Shown here: positions 20,001-32,700 of the stretch, piece by piece
Numbering within the stretch: the first letter of the stretch is position 1
Layout: each line of letters opens with the position of its first letter
NCBI RefSeq assembly: GCF_029227915.1
Contig: NC_079882.1
Location: forward strand, 22,447,001-22,511,000
DNA length: 64,000 nt
Source: Hydractinia symbiolongicarpus
Taxonomy: Eukaryota; Cnidaria; Hydrozoa; Anthoathecata; Hydractiniidae
Direction of reading: 5' to 3'
The notes under the pieces: model-generated
Told to the model about the DNA's origin: nothing
The model's input: the letters and a program-made list of their open reading frames with translations, nothing else
The model's database searches: none
Translations under genes and position numbers: made by a program

Positions 20001-23000
20001 CATTAGAAGATTTGCCTAGGAATGCTACAGTCACCAGTACTTTTAGAATGACTTAGGAGATTGAAAGTTTCAAGCATTTCATCTTGTGTTACAGGTTTAA
20101 AGAAAAAGGAAGAAGGGTTAGGTCTTTTAATGTAGCATCAGTGTGATCTTGCTGGAGAAAAACGCTCAGCTCTAGTTAACCAATCATGGGCTGTACATAA
20201 TTTGTTATAATAATCAACAATTTTGGTTAATATGATTGAAATCATGTGGATATCCGAACATCATTTGAGAGGAAAACTAAAATAATTTTGTTATCTCCCC
20301 CAATCATGGCTAGTTTGATCGTCAACATTGTTCTTCACTAAAAAGCTAGCTAGTCAGTCATCCAAACTTATCTTCAATACTCGCAAAGTTCTGAATGTGC
20401 AAAGAAGACTTTTAATCTGATACAAAAGTGTTTTTTAACGACATGGGCTTTCGCTTTCGATTCGACACACAACCCGTCGTTGCAGAATAATTTTACGGAC
20501 CTGATCGATAATATGACCCGCTGTATGTATCGGGGATACGCTTAAACTGTATTTCTTGTGTCAGTCCTCAAAAGGATAACTTATAATCAAGAAAAATACC
20601 CAAGATGTCAGGCAGATCACATACTTTTTTTAAGAATAGTACTTTTTCTCGTGAGCCTCATTAATCTACGAAAATCGATCTTTGAACCCAAATAATTTTT
20701 ATAAAGTGTTTCTTATAAAAAATGTTAGTTAAGAGAAATTATACTCAATGAAGAATTTGACTTTTCAAAACACTGTCGAATAAAATAGAAGATCCTCCAA
20801 CCTCGTCCCCAGGGCATCTTGTATCTTTTCTGACCAGAGCTCCTTTTCCTTTCTAATTAGAGGAACGATGAAACTACCCATTAATTTTTTTTAGCAGAGA
20901 AATAACAAATGTTAAAAGGAGTGAATAAAGATTTAATGGGAAATTTCAATTTATAAAATAAAAAGCGTTGCTTGTAAAAACTTGGCCTAAAAAAGATCGA
21001 GTTACCAATGTTTATGTTTTAAATGCCAAAAGACTACTTCCCTCTGTTTTTCAGCAGTAACATATTTTACATTATGATTTGTATTTATTAACCAGTCGTT
21101 TTGTACAAAAGGTCTGGGTTAACTGTGCTCAAAGGGTTTGCGAAGAACTTTCTGATGGCATTTTTTTGTTTTCAAAGAGCATATCTTAGCATGTCATGCT
21201 GGGGAAATGGTAGTTAATAAAAACTTGAAAGTCATCTGAAAATTTTATAGAAAAACAAGCTAATTATTTATGGCATTTGATAAACTTTAGATTTTAATCT
21301 CCTTCTCAGGGCTTCCTTGTCTCTTTTTGATAATTGGCTGGCACTCGCTTCATCTCTGTGGATGACTAGGGACGTTGAAATTTAAAAAACAGGAAATTTT
21401 TGGTGAAATGTATGCAATATGGTGAGGATCATCAGTGCATTTCTGCACCAATGATGTGCTGACTTAAAAATGATAGTAAACATGACACAAAGGGTACAGA
21501 ACGACAAAGATAGATAAATAGTTTATCTTATGTAGTCTTACGTAAGTAAAAATGAAAAAAGAGTCAATTTTTTGTACTCAATCCAATACTTTAAATATAC
21601 TGTGTTGGCATGTAATAAAACCGTGTTTTTCATCAAAGATGCTTCGTTGAAAAAGTTTAATAACTGCTAAACAAACAAAGGTTTATGCAATGACCACCCT
21701 ATCCGGAACAAATACTTTGTTTCCTTCTCTATTTTCTTTACTATTATCCTTTCATTATATTTTAAACTTTTAACACAGTGCCTTGTGACTTAAAGATGGA
21801 GAGTTCTGTCCTATTCCACTAAATAACAATTCTCTCATCAGTTCTGTGATTTTTGGGTGTTTTATCCTCTGTTCATCAAGAATTGAGAAAAATAATTTCC
21901 CCGAAATCAATATATCTGTTATGCTTTATATTATTTCACACAACGAATAACATTTAGATTGTGTAAAATCTTCATAAGTCGAAACAAACTGTAAATGCAA
22001 CAGCGATAATGTCTTGCAGGGAGCTGTTTGCTTTTAAAAGTCTCTCTTACCTCATTGACCTTGTTAATAGGGATGGTAAAAATAATTGCAGTTTCGCATT
22101 TGTTAAATTAAGTAAACAAGCTTTGTTGTTTCTCCTTAGGCTAACACTAATTCAATATTTTTTTGTGCGAGTCATAGTGCGGCCAATAAAAGGAATATAA
22201 TGTTTGTTCAAGGCTGATCTATCCTGTTACAACTTTTTGTTTTTGTTTTATCATCTTCATTCATGGTCAGTACGGTTAAGTTAAAGTTATGTACAAAGGT
22301 TTTAAACCGTAACAATAACTGCGCAAAAACAGTACTACATCGTGTTTTTGGTCAAAGTCAAAACAAATCATTGATATTCTGATGTTAAAACTGATTGCAA
22401 CTAAAAACGAATCAAATGGTGTTACGCTGACAAGACATTTAAAATTCCTTACCATAATGGAGCTTCGTTCATTGAAAAAGTATCAAGACATTTTATACCA
22501 TAATGAAACTTCGCTCACTTGACATTTTTTTCAAAATGAACTTGTATAAAATTTTATTCTTTTCATTTTTCATCCATATATTTTTATAAATTATTTATTA
22601 ATATTATTCGCAAAAACTATAGTCATATTTACATTAAAAATTAGCTACAAAAAATTAAACATTTTGGCATTTTCGGTATGATTTTAGAACGTTATTTTTC
22701 GTTGTAGATAAATCACGAAAACAGGAAACAAGAGAAGGGTAAATGCATTTTGGTCTTTTTTTCTTGCGATAAAAAGTTTAATCAGTTATTAATAAATTAA
22801 CATATCAATAATTAGCAACATAAAATTTATTACTATATCGACCACCTGCTCAAGCACTGCATGACAGAGAGAAAAATCATTTACCACGGCGATACTTCTC
22901 TAAAAATTTGATTTATAATATCAATGTCAACTTTTATAGACTCGTTACATAGCAACGTAAAAAAAGAAAAAAGTCCATAATTTTCAGGACAGGTGGTTAA

Positions 23001-26000
23001 GCATCTTCAAAATGTTTAAAATTTACTAAAATCATAAAGAAAATTAATAAACAAAAGCAGTTTTGCTCTTCAATTTAAAAAAACAAACAAAGAGGTGAAA
23101 TACTCTGCAGCCCACAGACTATAAAGTCGCTATATTTGCGCAGGCGTAGGCCTAGTAAAGAGCGTAAATCGTCGTTAGTGGTATTCTTTAGCACGGCCAC
23201 ATGAAATAATCAACAAAGCGTCCCACAAAGTTCACAAATTTTGACAAAAATGAATGAGCTGACGTCAGCAACAAATAGCATTCTTCAGGAATGCATTTAA
23301 CTAAATAACCTAAGATATGAAGTTCGCTACACTGACGAGCGAACTTTGACAAGTTGATAAAAATGCTAAGTAGACATTAAGATAGAAACAACCAATGTGA
23401 TCACTCGTGGCGCTAATTTCGAAATCTTTATTTAATATATCTAGTCAATGATTGTAGCCAGGTAGCTATTTTTGTTCATAAAATTGCACACTTTTTACTT
23501 GATATCGCAATGTAACTTACTAATCTAAAATGAGATCCAAGGTCAGACTCACCGTAAATAAATTAGTTTTGATCACTCAATCATTGATTTTTTTATTCCT
23601 CAAACCTTATTAAGTTTTCAGCTCAGAAATTTTTGTTACATATAAATTATGGAAAAGTGACGCAACAAGATCTTTATCTTCTATTTCTTTTTCTTTGAAC
23701 TGCTAAAATAATTGTGTCAAATGATTCACTGGAGTGTTTTTTTACTTGGACTTTTTAATAACTTTTACTAATACCCATAATTAACTCATAGGTCAAATCA
23801 TTTTTGCGTTTGCCTACACCAAAACACCCCTGATAACTTCATTCTCAAAGCAAAAAAGTGAACAGAGTATTCAACTTGCATACCCAAACGAAGGTTATCT
23901 ATTTACCTAATTAAAGTGCTTCATTGTTCCTTTGGTGGCACGAGTTATTGGAAGACTATTGTACAACTTTGTCCCCAGGGTGTTGTGGTCCCTTAGCCGT
24001 TGTCATAAAAAAACCAAAATGCACTAGGAACGAGGTTGCCTACTGGATTATTAATTCTTTGGAATCTCATGGTGTATTAAGGTTTTCATCTTACAAGCAA
24101 GTCTATTAAAATTTCATGTAAAATACTAATCTCGTTTCCAGACCTGTTGTATCTTTTTCACATCGTCTCACCGTCCTGATATAAAAAAGAGACAACAATT
24201 GCTGGGAACTAGGTTGTGAAAACACAGCAGAAAGTGATAAGACCACTGCAGGTGTCTGGTTCTTCTTTCTACATCTCATAAATATTAATTGTCCCACAAG
24301 AATGAAGGTAAATCATTCTCTGCAAAGATGTTCCATTTTAACAGCTAATGACTTCTGACTTTTATATTTAGAAATAGACAACTTTGACTGTCCAGCCAAA
24401 GTTAATTTTTAATTTTCTTAAGATATGAAATGTGTAACTCTTTTGTCATTTTGTCATGCATTTATCTTATCATTTCAGGGGTTGTGTTGCAAACGAACTG
24501 CCTTTAATAAAGTATGATACTCAAATTTATTTATTTAGAACAAACATGTTATTGTTATTATTCTTTCCAGTCAAAAGTTTATCTAAAAACAGAAATTTTT
24601 TTTACATTTAGTTCAAAATTTTAGGTGTATTTGGTGCCTATCTGCAACCCATTGCAAAAATAGAGTCGATGGCACTTTTTGGAAGATTTTACAAAATTGG
24701 CAAAAAGCATCAATCCGCGAATTCTCAGAGGTCAGGCAAGTAGCCTTTAAAATGGAAATTAGCGTTTATAAAATCAATGGAACGGATCTAAACGGGAAAT
24801 TTTATCAACCAATCAGATTCTAAAAATAGAAATTTTCCGTTCCGAACCATTTTGTGTTTGAATTAATGAGGTTGTGTCACTTAAAAAAACAAAACAAAAT
24901 ATTTTTTTTTTATATTTTCCCTGACAAAGACATGGAAGTAAAGACCTGAACTAATTATTGTATTGTCGTATCTGGTCAATCACCGGCTTATTTGATTTAA
25001 TCGATTCACAAAAATACCATAACATCACCTCGCCGTATAATTATGGGGAGAGGGGAGAGTGCTCCTTAATAATATGTGTAATTGATTGATTCTCAGATAA
25101 ATGTTAAAAATTTAGGAAAAAATACCAGAAGTTAGAATTTGTTAAATGTAATTGCCATCAACGATCTGATTACAGTAACAAGCAATGGCAATACAGTCTC
25201 TGAACAAGATTTTAAAAAAATAAGATTTTATCTTGTCACTTTTTCCGCGTTTTCGAATTCCCATTCAGTAGTTTTGATGTTAAGCACTAGATTTTGCACA
25301 CAATTTTTTAAAACATATTTACATGATTTAATTCCACGAATTCCGCCATTAAATACTTGACTAGAAAAAAAAACAAATTTTACTAAGTAGTTCTGTACAG
25401 TTTCGAATACAAAGCGGAAGTAATTACTTTTCGAGAAAAATTTTCTTCTTGAGATATGCTTTTTACAAAAATAATTTAATACTAATTATATATAACAAAA
25501 TACTTTAAAAAATATAAAATAATATTAACTTAATTATTCAACCATTTTAGAATATTTGATAAAGAAAGTTAATATAGCGATGTAATCCTAAAATAGAAAT
25601 CTGTTTAGTTGGTAGAAAATGGATAATCTCAAAGCAAAAGCCATACCTAACAAAACAAATAGTAGAATGGAAAACTGCGTACTTTTCTTGTCCTAATCTT
25701 TGAAAGACATCTTTACATTTTTCCGGGCATTAGCCTTAACTCTTTAAAATTAAACACATATTAAAAATATTTAAGTATCTAAAAAAATATCAAAAAATAA
25801 CAAGCATATAATCTTACACACAATATTGCGTGGGTAGCAAACGTACGCAACAGCAAAAATCAAACGATTGATCATGTAACTGTTATTTGAACAATTCAGG
25901 ATCAGTGGCATGTTTCAGGCTCCAAAATGATCTATAAGTGGCATCTCAACGAAGCAGACAATAAGTATCCTTAAAGTTAGTCCCTGGAGTTCAACTAAAG

Positions 26001-26064
26001 GTTTATCCTGTCATTTTGTCACGTTATTTTCTTCACTGTGAAGTGAAGTGTATATTATTAAGAA

Positions 26065-29000
26065 TTAATTGAAGTTGGAGTACGTTGCAAATGAATCCAA
26101 GTATTTGTTCAAAACGGTGTAAATAAACTGATACTGTCGCTAAAAGAGAATATAATGTATGAAAAATGTGTGAATAACATTTGAAGATATCCCCAAATAT
26201 AAAAAGCTGCGCCCTTTTGCAATCCATTCAATCATTCATTCATCCATTTACTCATTTATTTATTTATCATTCATTTATTTATTCATTTATTCATTCATCA
26301 CCATTTATTCATTCATTCACCCCTTATATCACCTATTATGTACAGCATCTTTCAACCATACTTAAATAAACTTCACGACAATAAACACTACTTACTATGT
26401 TTTCAACAAACTCAGGCCTGACTAATCTCATTCTTCGTACAGTTTGAAACACATCAATATGTTGTTCAACTTTCAGTTGATCCAATGCATTCATACACGC
26501 TATGAAAGTTCCACTACGATTTGCACCATCACTTAAAATACAGAACAAAATATTTATCGATACAACTATCAAGTTGCTTCATCAATGTGAAGGGTATTGG
26601 ACATAAAAAATTATCACCTGCAGGTAACCAATATAGTACCATCACCATAGCCCTGTTGCGATTTTAAAACTTCATCAATTAAAGTGAGCAACGAACTATA
26701 ATCTGGAATATCATGGTTTGGCCAATTTAATTGCAATTTATTAACTTTGCGATCATTCTAAAAAAATTGCAAAACTGAACAATAGAAAATGACAAACAAA
26801 TTGTGATGTGGCAAGATTGATTACACGTTTAGATTGTGGTTGCCATATTTGATTAAGTCTGTCAGTGTCTGCTTCAATATGGTTAAGAGTTAACATTTGT
26901 GAGCAGAAGAATATATCATTGTAACCTTCTTTATGGAACCTTCAAACTAACGTTTGTTTTTATTATTATGTGGAAATTGCTTTGAATGTGGAAAGAACAC
27001 TTCATTGTTAAGTTGTGTTGGTGGAAGAATTCAACTAATTATAAGTGGAACCAGCTGTGCTATCCCTGAGAATTAATAGAATCATGTCAGAATTACTAGA
27101 ATCATGTTATATTCATTAGATTGTGATCTAGTATTTGTGCTATGTTAGTTTTATTATAATAAATATTGTTATTTTTTAATTTGGTTGTACTATACTTCAT
27201 TGCAATACAAACTAGCTGAATTTGAAAGCAATATAACGACACATAGCAATATAGCTTTTTCTGGAATTTATCGGCTTTAAAATCTTAATGAACCTTTTTA
27301 ATTTGTAATTGACAATTAACATAATCATTGCAACAAGTATAAATGCTTTGAATTATTCAAACACTAGTTATTTAAACCCGTGAAATAATCGACTTAAATT
27401 TATTGTGCTTCTTATCACAAAAAGGTTTGTTGATAATTTTATTAAGAAGGCTGAAAAAGAAACGTTTTAAACGAAACCCCGTGGAGAAACATTTAAAATT
27501 TATTCTATGGTTCTTATCACAAAATCATTTGTTGTCAGTTTCATTTTATCACTTTTGACCGAAATTGACAATTATAACAACAATGTTACTTGCCCGTGAC
27601 TTTACTCGTATAACAATTTATAGCAAAGCTTCCGTCACGGTAAATATAAATTTGCATGCAATAAAATTCCTAACTAATGAAAACACTTTATTTTATCATT
27701 TGATTTGTTTTAGGCGAACAGTGAAATTCATTGTTCTTTTCATCAAAACGTTTTGTTGTTAATTCCATTCAAGCAGAAATAAATAAAACCAATATGTTTT
27801 TCATAAACAGTAGACAATAGACACGTGCTTAAGGAAATAATAAAAATTAATTACCCGTGAATTTTGTGAAATAAAGTTTACATCATTGCACAAAGATTTT
27901 TATGTGTCTGTAGATTAAACCACTGTTTGCGTGATGGTGCAGACTAATAAATTTGAGGAATGCCTAACTTGATGAAAATTAATAACATCCGAAAAGCAAG
28001 AAAGCGTCCGGCTTTTCATCTAATTTGTAAAATCAGGGGAAAATTCAACGAAGTCCTGCTAAAGGCGTGAAGTATTAGACCATAATTTGTTATGTCAATC
28101 AACCAAAATTGACAAACAAAATGCTAAATGAGGTCAAGATAGTAAATATTTTTGTACATTCTAACTGATTTATTGGTTACCATTAAGGGATCAACCTTTA
28201 TTTAATGATCCTTTAGAATAGTTTATACATTGGAAATTCATAGTTTTCAGGCCTATGAGTCTAACTAAATAGGCCTAAAATCCGCAGATTTATCCTAAAA
28301 TCCGTAGATTTATCAAATAGTATTGCTGACGTAATATGGAAATTAATACTAATACGAGAAAGACCGAACTTGCGAGGTCAATACGCTGACTGAGGGTAAT
28401 ATTTCTCGGAAGAGATGGAAAAAACAGTTTATGTTGTATTTATTAACTAATAGCTATTTTTTTGGGAACCAGGATTATTTTCTAAAGATTTACCTGTGAA
28501 AAGGTTATAAAAACCAGGATTTTATAAAGATTTTTCTTTAAGTTCGATTTTGAATTTCATTGTATCAATTTTTCAAATACATGTACAAAAAGGAAGCAAA
28601 ACATTTGAGTACCCATATATTTTTTGAACCAAAGTTTCGTGGGAGGAAAAGTCCAACCCCCAAATTCGACGCGTTTCACTTGCTGCTCATTGTTGCGACG
28701 AATGTTGATATTGAAAACGCAGTGGATTTAAAATTATTAACATCCTTTGCTAAGAATAAATAACGTTAAACAAAAGTAATAGTTTTTAGTAGTAACATCA
28801 ATTGCGTCGTATTCTGAATGTCTATGTAGTGGATAGCTACTTAAGTGTTGGTGCATAACGGTATTACGTACCCAATGTCCGTTACATGACCTAGGTTGAC
28901 CCGTAACTGTGGTAAAGGCACTGTTAAATGAACCACAGACTTTGTGATTGCAAAGTGAACTCCATAACCAATAGGCCATGCACTACAGTAGAGTAAACAC

Positions 29001-29740
29001 TTATTAAAAATAAAGAAACCATATATAAAAAATATAAAAAATATCCTTTCGGGACATAATTGTAACGTTCTGATGACGTCTTTCAGATAGGACTTAAATT
29101 TACTTTTGTCATGCAGACAGACCATATGAAAACATAAAATTTAGAAAAGAAATCTGAATTAAATCTCACTTGGTTTGGAGATTATTAGACAAAAAAGAAT
29201 CTGTCAAATTTTTCAGGTTCTTGTAATAGATATGAGCACACAGCCTTAAGAAACTTTTATTTCGTTACAATGTCAACACGAGGAACCAAAATTTAACACC
29301 TGGAAATTCGTGGTAGCAATTTTCACAATTTGTGAATCTGAAAACTTTGTCATTTTGATGATTTCTCTGCTACTTTAACTAATATTTTGTTAAGAAAAAG
29401 CAAATACAAACCGTTTTATTTGATATGAGGAATGATTGCATGCTGATGTCACCAACTCGAGTGCTTGATTCAACATTCACTGTAAGATTACCAAATTTTT
29501 CCGATCCCTCAACTGGACAAAATGATGGATAGTTATGATAATTCTCATCAGTGCTATTCAACACCACAATTGTTGTCACATCGTGCTCCATTACCAAAAC
29601 CCAAAAATCATTTAATGTTTCAACTAATGGTGCTTGTGTAGCTATTATTCCTTCTTTCTTTTTGTATCCATTTACAAAAACAGCGTTGATATAATCGGTA
29701 GAATTTTTAGTTTGCGGTACATATACACGAAATTCGTCAC
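26065..29740 (-). CDS. Gene A phosphatase domain D2, probably inactive (exons 17-20)
   Basis: Residues 1149-1374. DYINAVFVNGYKKKEG, IIATQAPLVETLNDFW and VVLNSTDENYHNYPSFCP keep the fold. The WPD loop reads WPNHDIPD (Asp to Asn, ~1272) and the P-loop reads TCSDGANRSG in place of HCSAGVGRTG (Cys ~1304). Loss of the general acid and of the AGVGR loop predicts little or no catalysis, as in many receptor phosphatase D2 domains. It more likely has a regulatory or docking role. The last exon ends QYQFIYTVLNKYLDSFATYS NFN, then TAA at 26067-26065. A 2.65 kb intron separates exons 17 and 18. Confidence 0.9.
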
Positions 29741-32700
29741 CTTAAACAAAAAGAAGTCAAAAATAGAGCGAATTACTAAAGATGGTGTAATGTTAACAAA
29801 CCAGTAAAGCTAAAGAAATCAGTGCTTACGTGCCAGTATATTTGGATATCGGTTTTTCGCAGAATTTTTCTCTAACAAAGCAGCTTTATAATTTTCTTCA
29901 CCAAAAGGTATATTAACGCTGTTCAGTCTTTTAAATTCGACTTCCAAAGGGATCTTTCTAACGTGTTTTGATGATACTAAATTTTTGTAAGTGTTTTGAA
30001 ATTCCGATGATGTTATTCCTGTGTAACCACAGCATAAAACTTCGTAAATGGCACTATAAATAAATTTATACTGTTCAACCCTTTGCACCATTTGCACGCG
30101 ATCTTGTCGAATACTTTCAAAGTAGTTGTATATATCAACAAGCTGCTTTGTTCTAACCAAGTGCAGCATTGCGTCAATGGTAATATATGATCCAGTCCTA
30201 CCAACGCCAGCACTGCAATGCACGAGAAGTTGCTTCCCACTTTCATATGGGATAAGCTGTCTCACTCGATAGCAGAAATTTAGCAGCAACGTGGGGTAGT
30301 CTGGACAGCCATGGTCAGGCCACGAAGTAAAGTGCAAATGTGTAAACTGATGTTTATTATCTTCATAACAAACTCTCATTTTACGAATTACATAGTCTGC
30401 ATACACTTGTACCTCAATCACTTCCACGTCAATACCATTATAAACTTCCTTTCCATTATCAATTGGCCAATACTGCGCACATTTTGCTTTATCACCCTCC
30501 ACTGCTTTTGTAAGCATCACGATAGCTGCAGGTTTTTCACCAAGCACCATTCGCCAGAAATCAAAAATTGTTCCCTTTTTTGGTCCTTGAGCAGCAATAT
30601 ATTCAACTTGTCCATTATAGTTCTGAATATAGTTTGCATTAATGTAATCACTAGTCTCTTTACCAGTAATTTTCTGCAAGACAACGCGAGTATGGTCGTA
30701 CGCTGTGACGTTCAAGTAACGATTTTTTTCTTTATTTTTAGGCATTGATCCAACTTTATGTTCATGTAAATGTTCCATTGGAATACTTTTAAATTGCTTA
30801 ACGATATCCGAACTGACGTTATCTTTGTGTTCCAAATAAAATGACAAAAACTCTTGAACAGAAAGAGGTGGAAATGCCGGCTTCGCTGCAACATTATAGT
30901 AAGATTCGTTTGGTAGACCTTTAATAAGAAATAATATTAGCTAATAATTGTTCAAAAGCACTTTAAAAAAGCGACTACATAGAACTTATTATCCATCCGA
31001 CCTGCTTCGTCGTCTTTATAAACAGTTTCATGTGATTTCAAGTCATTGTGACCTTTCATTTCTATAGAAGTTGAGGAAACACGCTTGTTGCAAGAGTTCT
31101 TCAAGGTTTTACGTCGTCTAAATAAACAAGATATGTATTTCAAAAGAGTTATACAATGTATTTTTTTTTCGAAAATTTAATCTGGCCTAAATCTTAGTGT
31201 TGTTTTCGAGGAAGTTAAGAGTTATCTAGGTTAGGATCTGTCTAACTTATTAATAAACATATCATTTACCTAAAAGTACAAATGACTATAAGAGTCCTTA
31301 ATGTGGCACTAGGTAGAAAAGGGAGTGGGGGCTGAAGCATAAAGTACCAGCCGCCTCTTTGACTAGGCTGAACATTTAATGGGCATATGATGTAGTAGTA
31401 AAACTTATTGTAACTTTCAGTGTAATAAAAAGTGCAAAATTTTGAATTTATTTGGGGTTACCGCGTTCTTGGGACAGGGGTAAGTTCCTTGAATCTGAAA
31501 TCAGATGACACAAACTTAAGTGTTGAAGCAATATGACGTAATTTTTTTACATCTGTTATCTTTAAATGTAGTATTATACAGTGCAGTACCACCGAGGAGT
31601 TTTGTAGAGAGAGGAAATACATCTCCTTATAAACCTCCTTGGTGCCACCAATATTTTTATAGAGTAAACGTCGTTAAAATTATTTTTGTGTGACAATAAT
31701 ATTTTTGTATAGTCACACATAGAAATTTAAATACACTGTGACGTAAAAGAAATGGCCTATTTTTGATGTGTGACCATAGTCATAAAAAGAGAGACGGGTT
31801 CAAGTCGGGTTTGCGTTCTTATGTCTATGGTGTGAAAATCCTTTTGACGTTAGTTTTACTTTATTTTGAAGCGTTTTTTTCACAGTAAACGCTTGTTTTT
31901 AGTACTTATCCCAGTTGTTGAGCTTTTTGCTTGCCCTGTTAATCGCCGCTTTCTTGTGAATTTTGCACATAAGGAAAAAGGTGTAGTTAACTTTCACGTT
32001 AATGTGATAATTTACAAGCATCTTCTTGATTGGAATATACCTTCTCATGAAAATGATTACAATGACAAATACAATGATGACAGCGACACCAGCAGCTGCA
32101 ACACCTGCTATTAATCCAATACTTGATGATACTGTTGGCTCCACATGTTTAGGAGTCACTTTCATGTCTAAAATAACAAAATTGTGTATGAAATGCGTCA
32201 CAACGAATTAACTTAGTTAATTTCAAGGTTTGTATACAGTTAAAATACGGTTCGATAATTCATTTTTCATATTCCCTAATGGAAGTTTTATTTTATTTTA
32301 ATAAAGGTAATTACAGTTGATTTGTCGCTGATGCTTAGTTACATTTTAAGCCTGGCTTGTTTATAACAGTATTTCTGTACAAATATTTTATTCAACATAA
32401 ACAATAGAAGCATAAGAGCATGATGCTTGAGAAGAAAGAATACAGGTGAAAGCAATTATAATCACAAACAAGAATTTGTGTAAATTAACCAGCGTGTTTA
32501 GATAAGGAAACTTACCTATCAGGATTCCTTGAGAGAGATTGGAAAAATAATTGATGTTATTAAAACCATACTTTGTAATATCCTATTTAAAATTTTAAAT
32601 ATATGGGTAAATAAACATTCTAAACAAGAAATGGTTACGACAAAACATGTAAACCTACATTTCCATTTATAACAGCTCGAGAATACAAATAATATTTTCC

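Larger units (their letters stand above)
15764..26064. other. Intergenic region between gene C 5' side and gene A 3' end
   Basis: Should include the unseen first exon and promoter of gene C near its left side, and the gene A 3' untranslated region near its right side. It holds the SINE at 17151, hairpin 18220-18258, repeat R1 copy 2 and the LINE remnant 19050-20000. It also has fragments with the word AACCTCGTCCCCAGGG (20800) and relatives at 23968, 24028 and 24207. From about 20200 to 26064 I find no convincing gene. Confidence 0.6.

Noticed and set aside
23924-24297. Facing small open frames on opposite strands
   Set aside because: They lie on inverted variants of a repeated word and look like repeat sequence, not genes.
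25139-25360. 73-residue open frame on the plus strand
   Set aside because: Begins at TTG, no recognisable domain, AT-rich surroundings.
26181-26369. Open frame rich in His, Ser, Phe and Ile on the plus strand
   Set aside because: Translation of the ATTC/ATTT tetranucleotide tract inside a gene A intron; not a protein.
30311-30748. 145-residue open frame on the plus strand
   Set aside because: Lies exactly antisense to the gene A phosphatase exon; it is a mirror of real coding sequence with no family resemblance.
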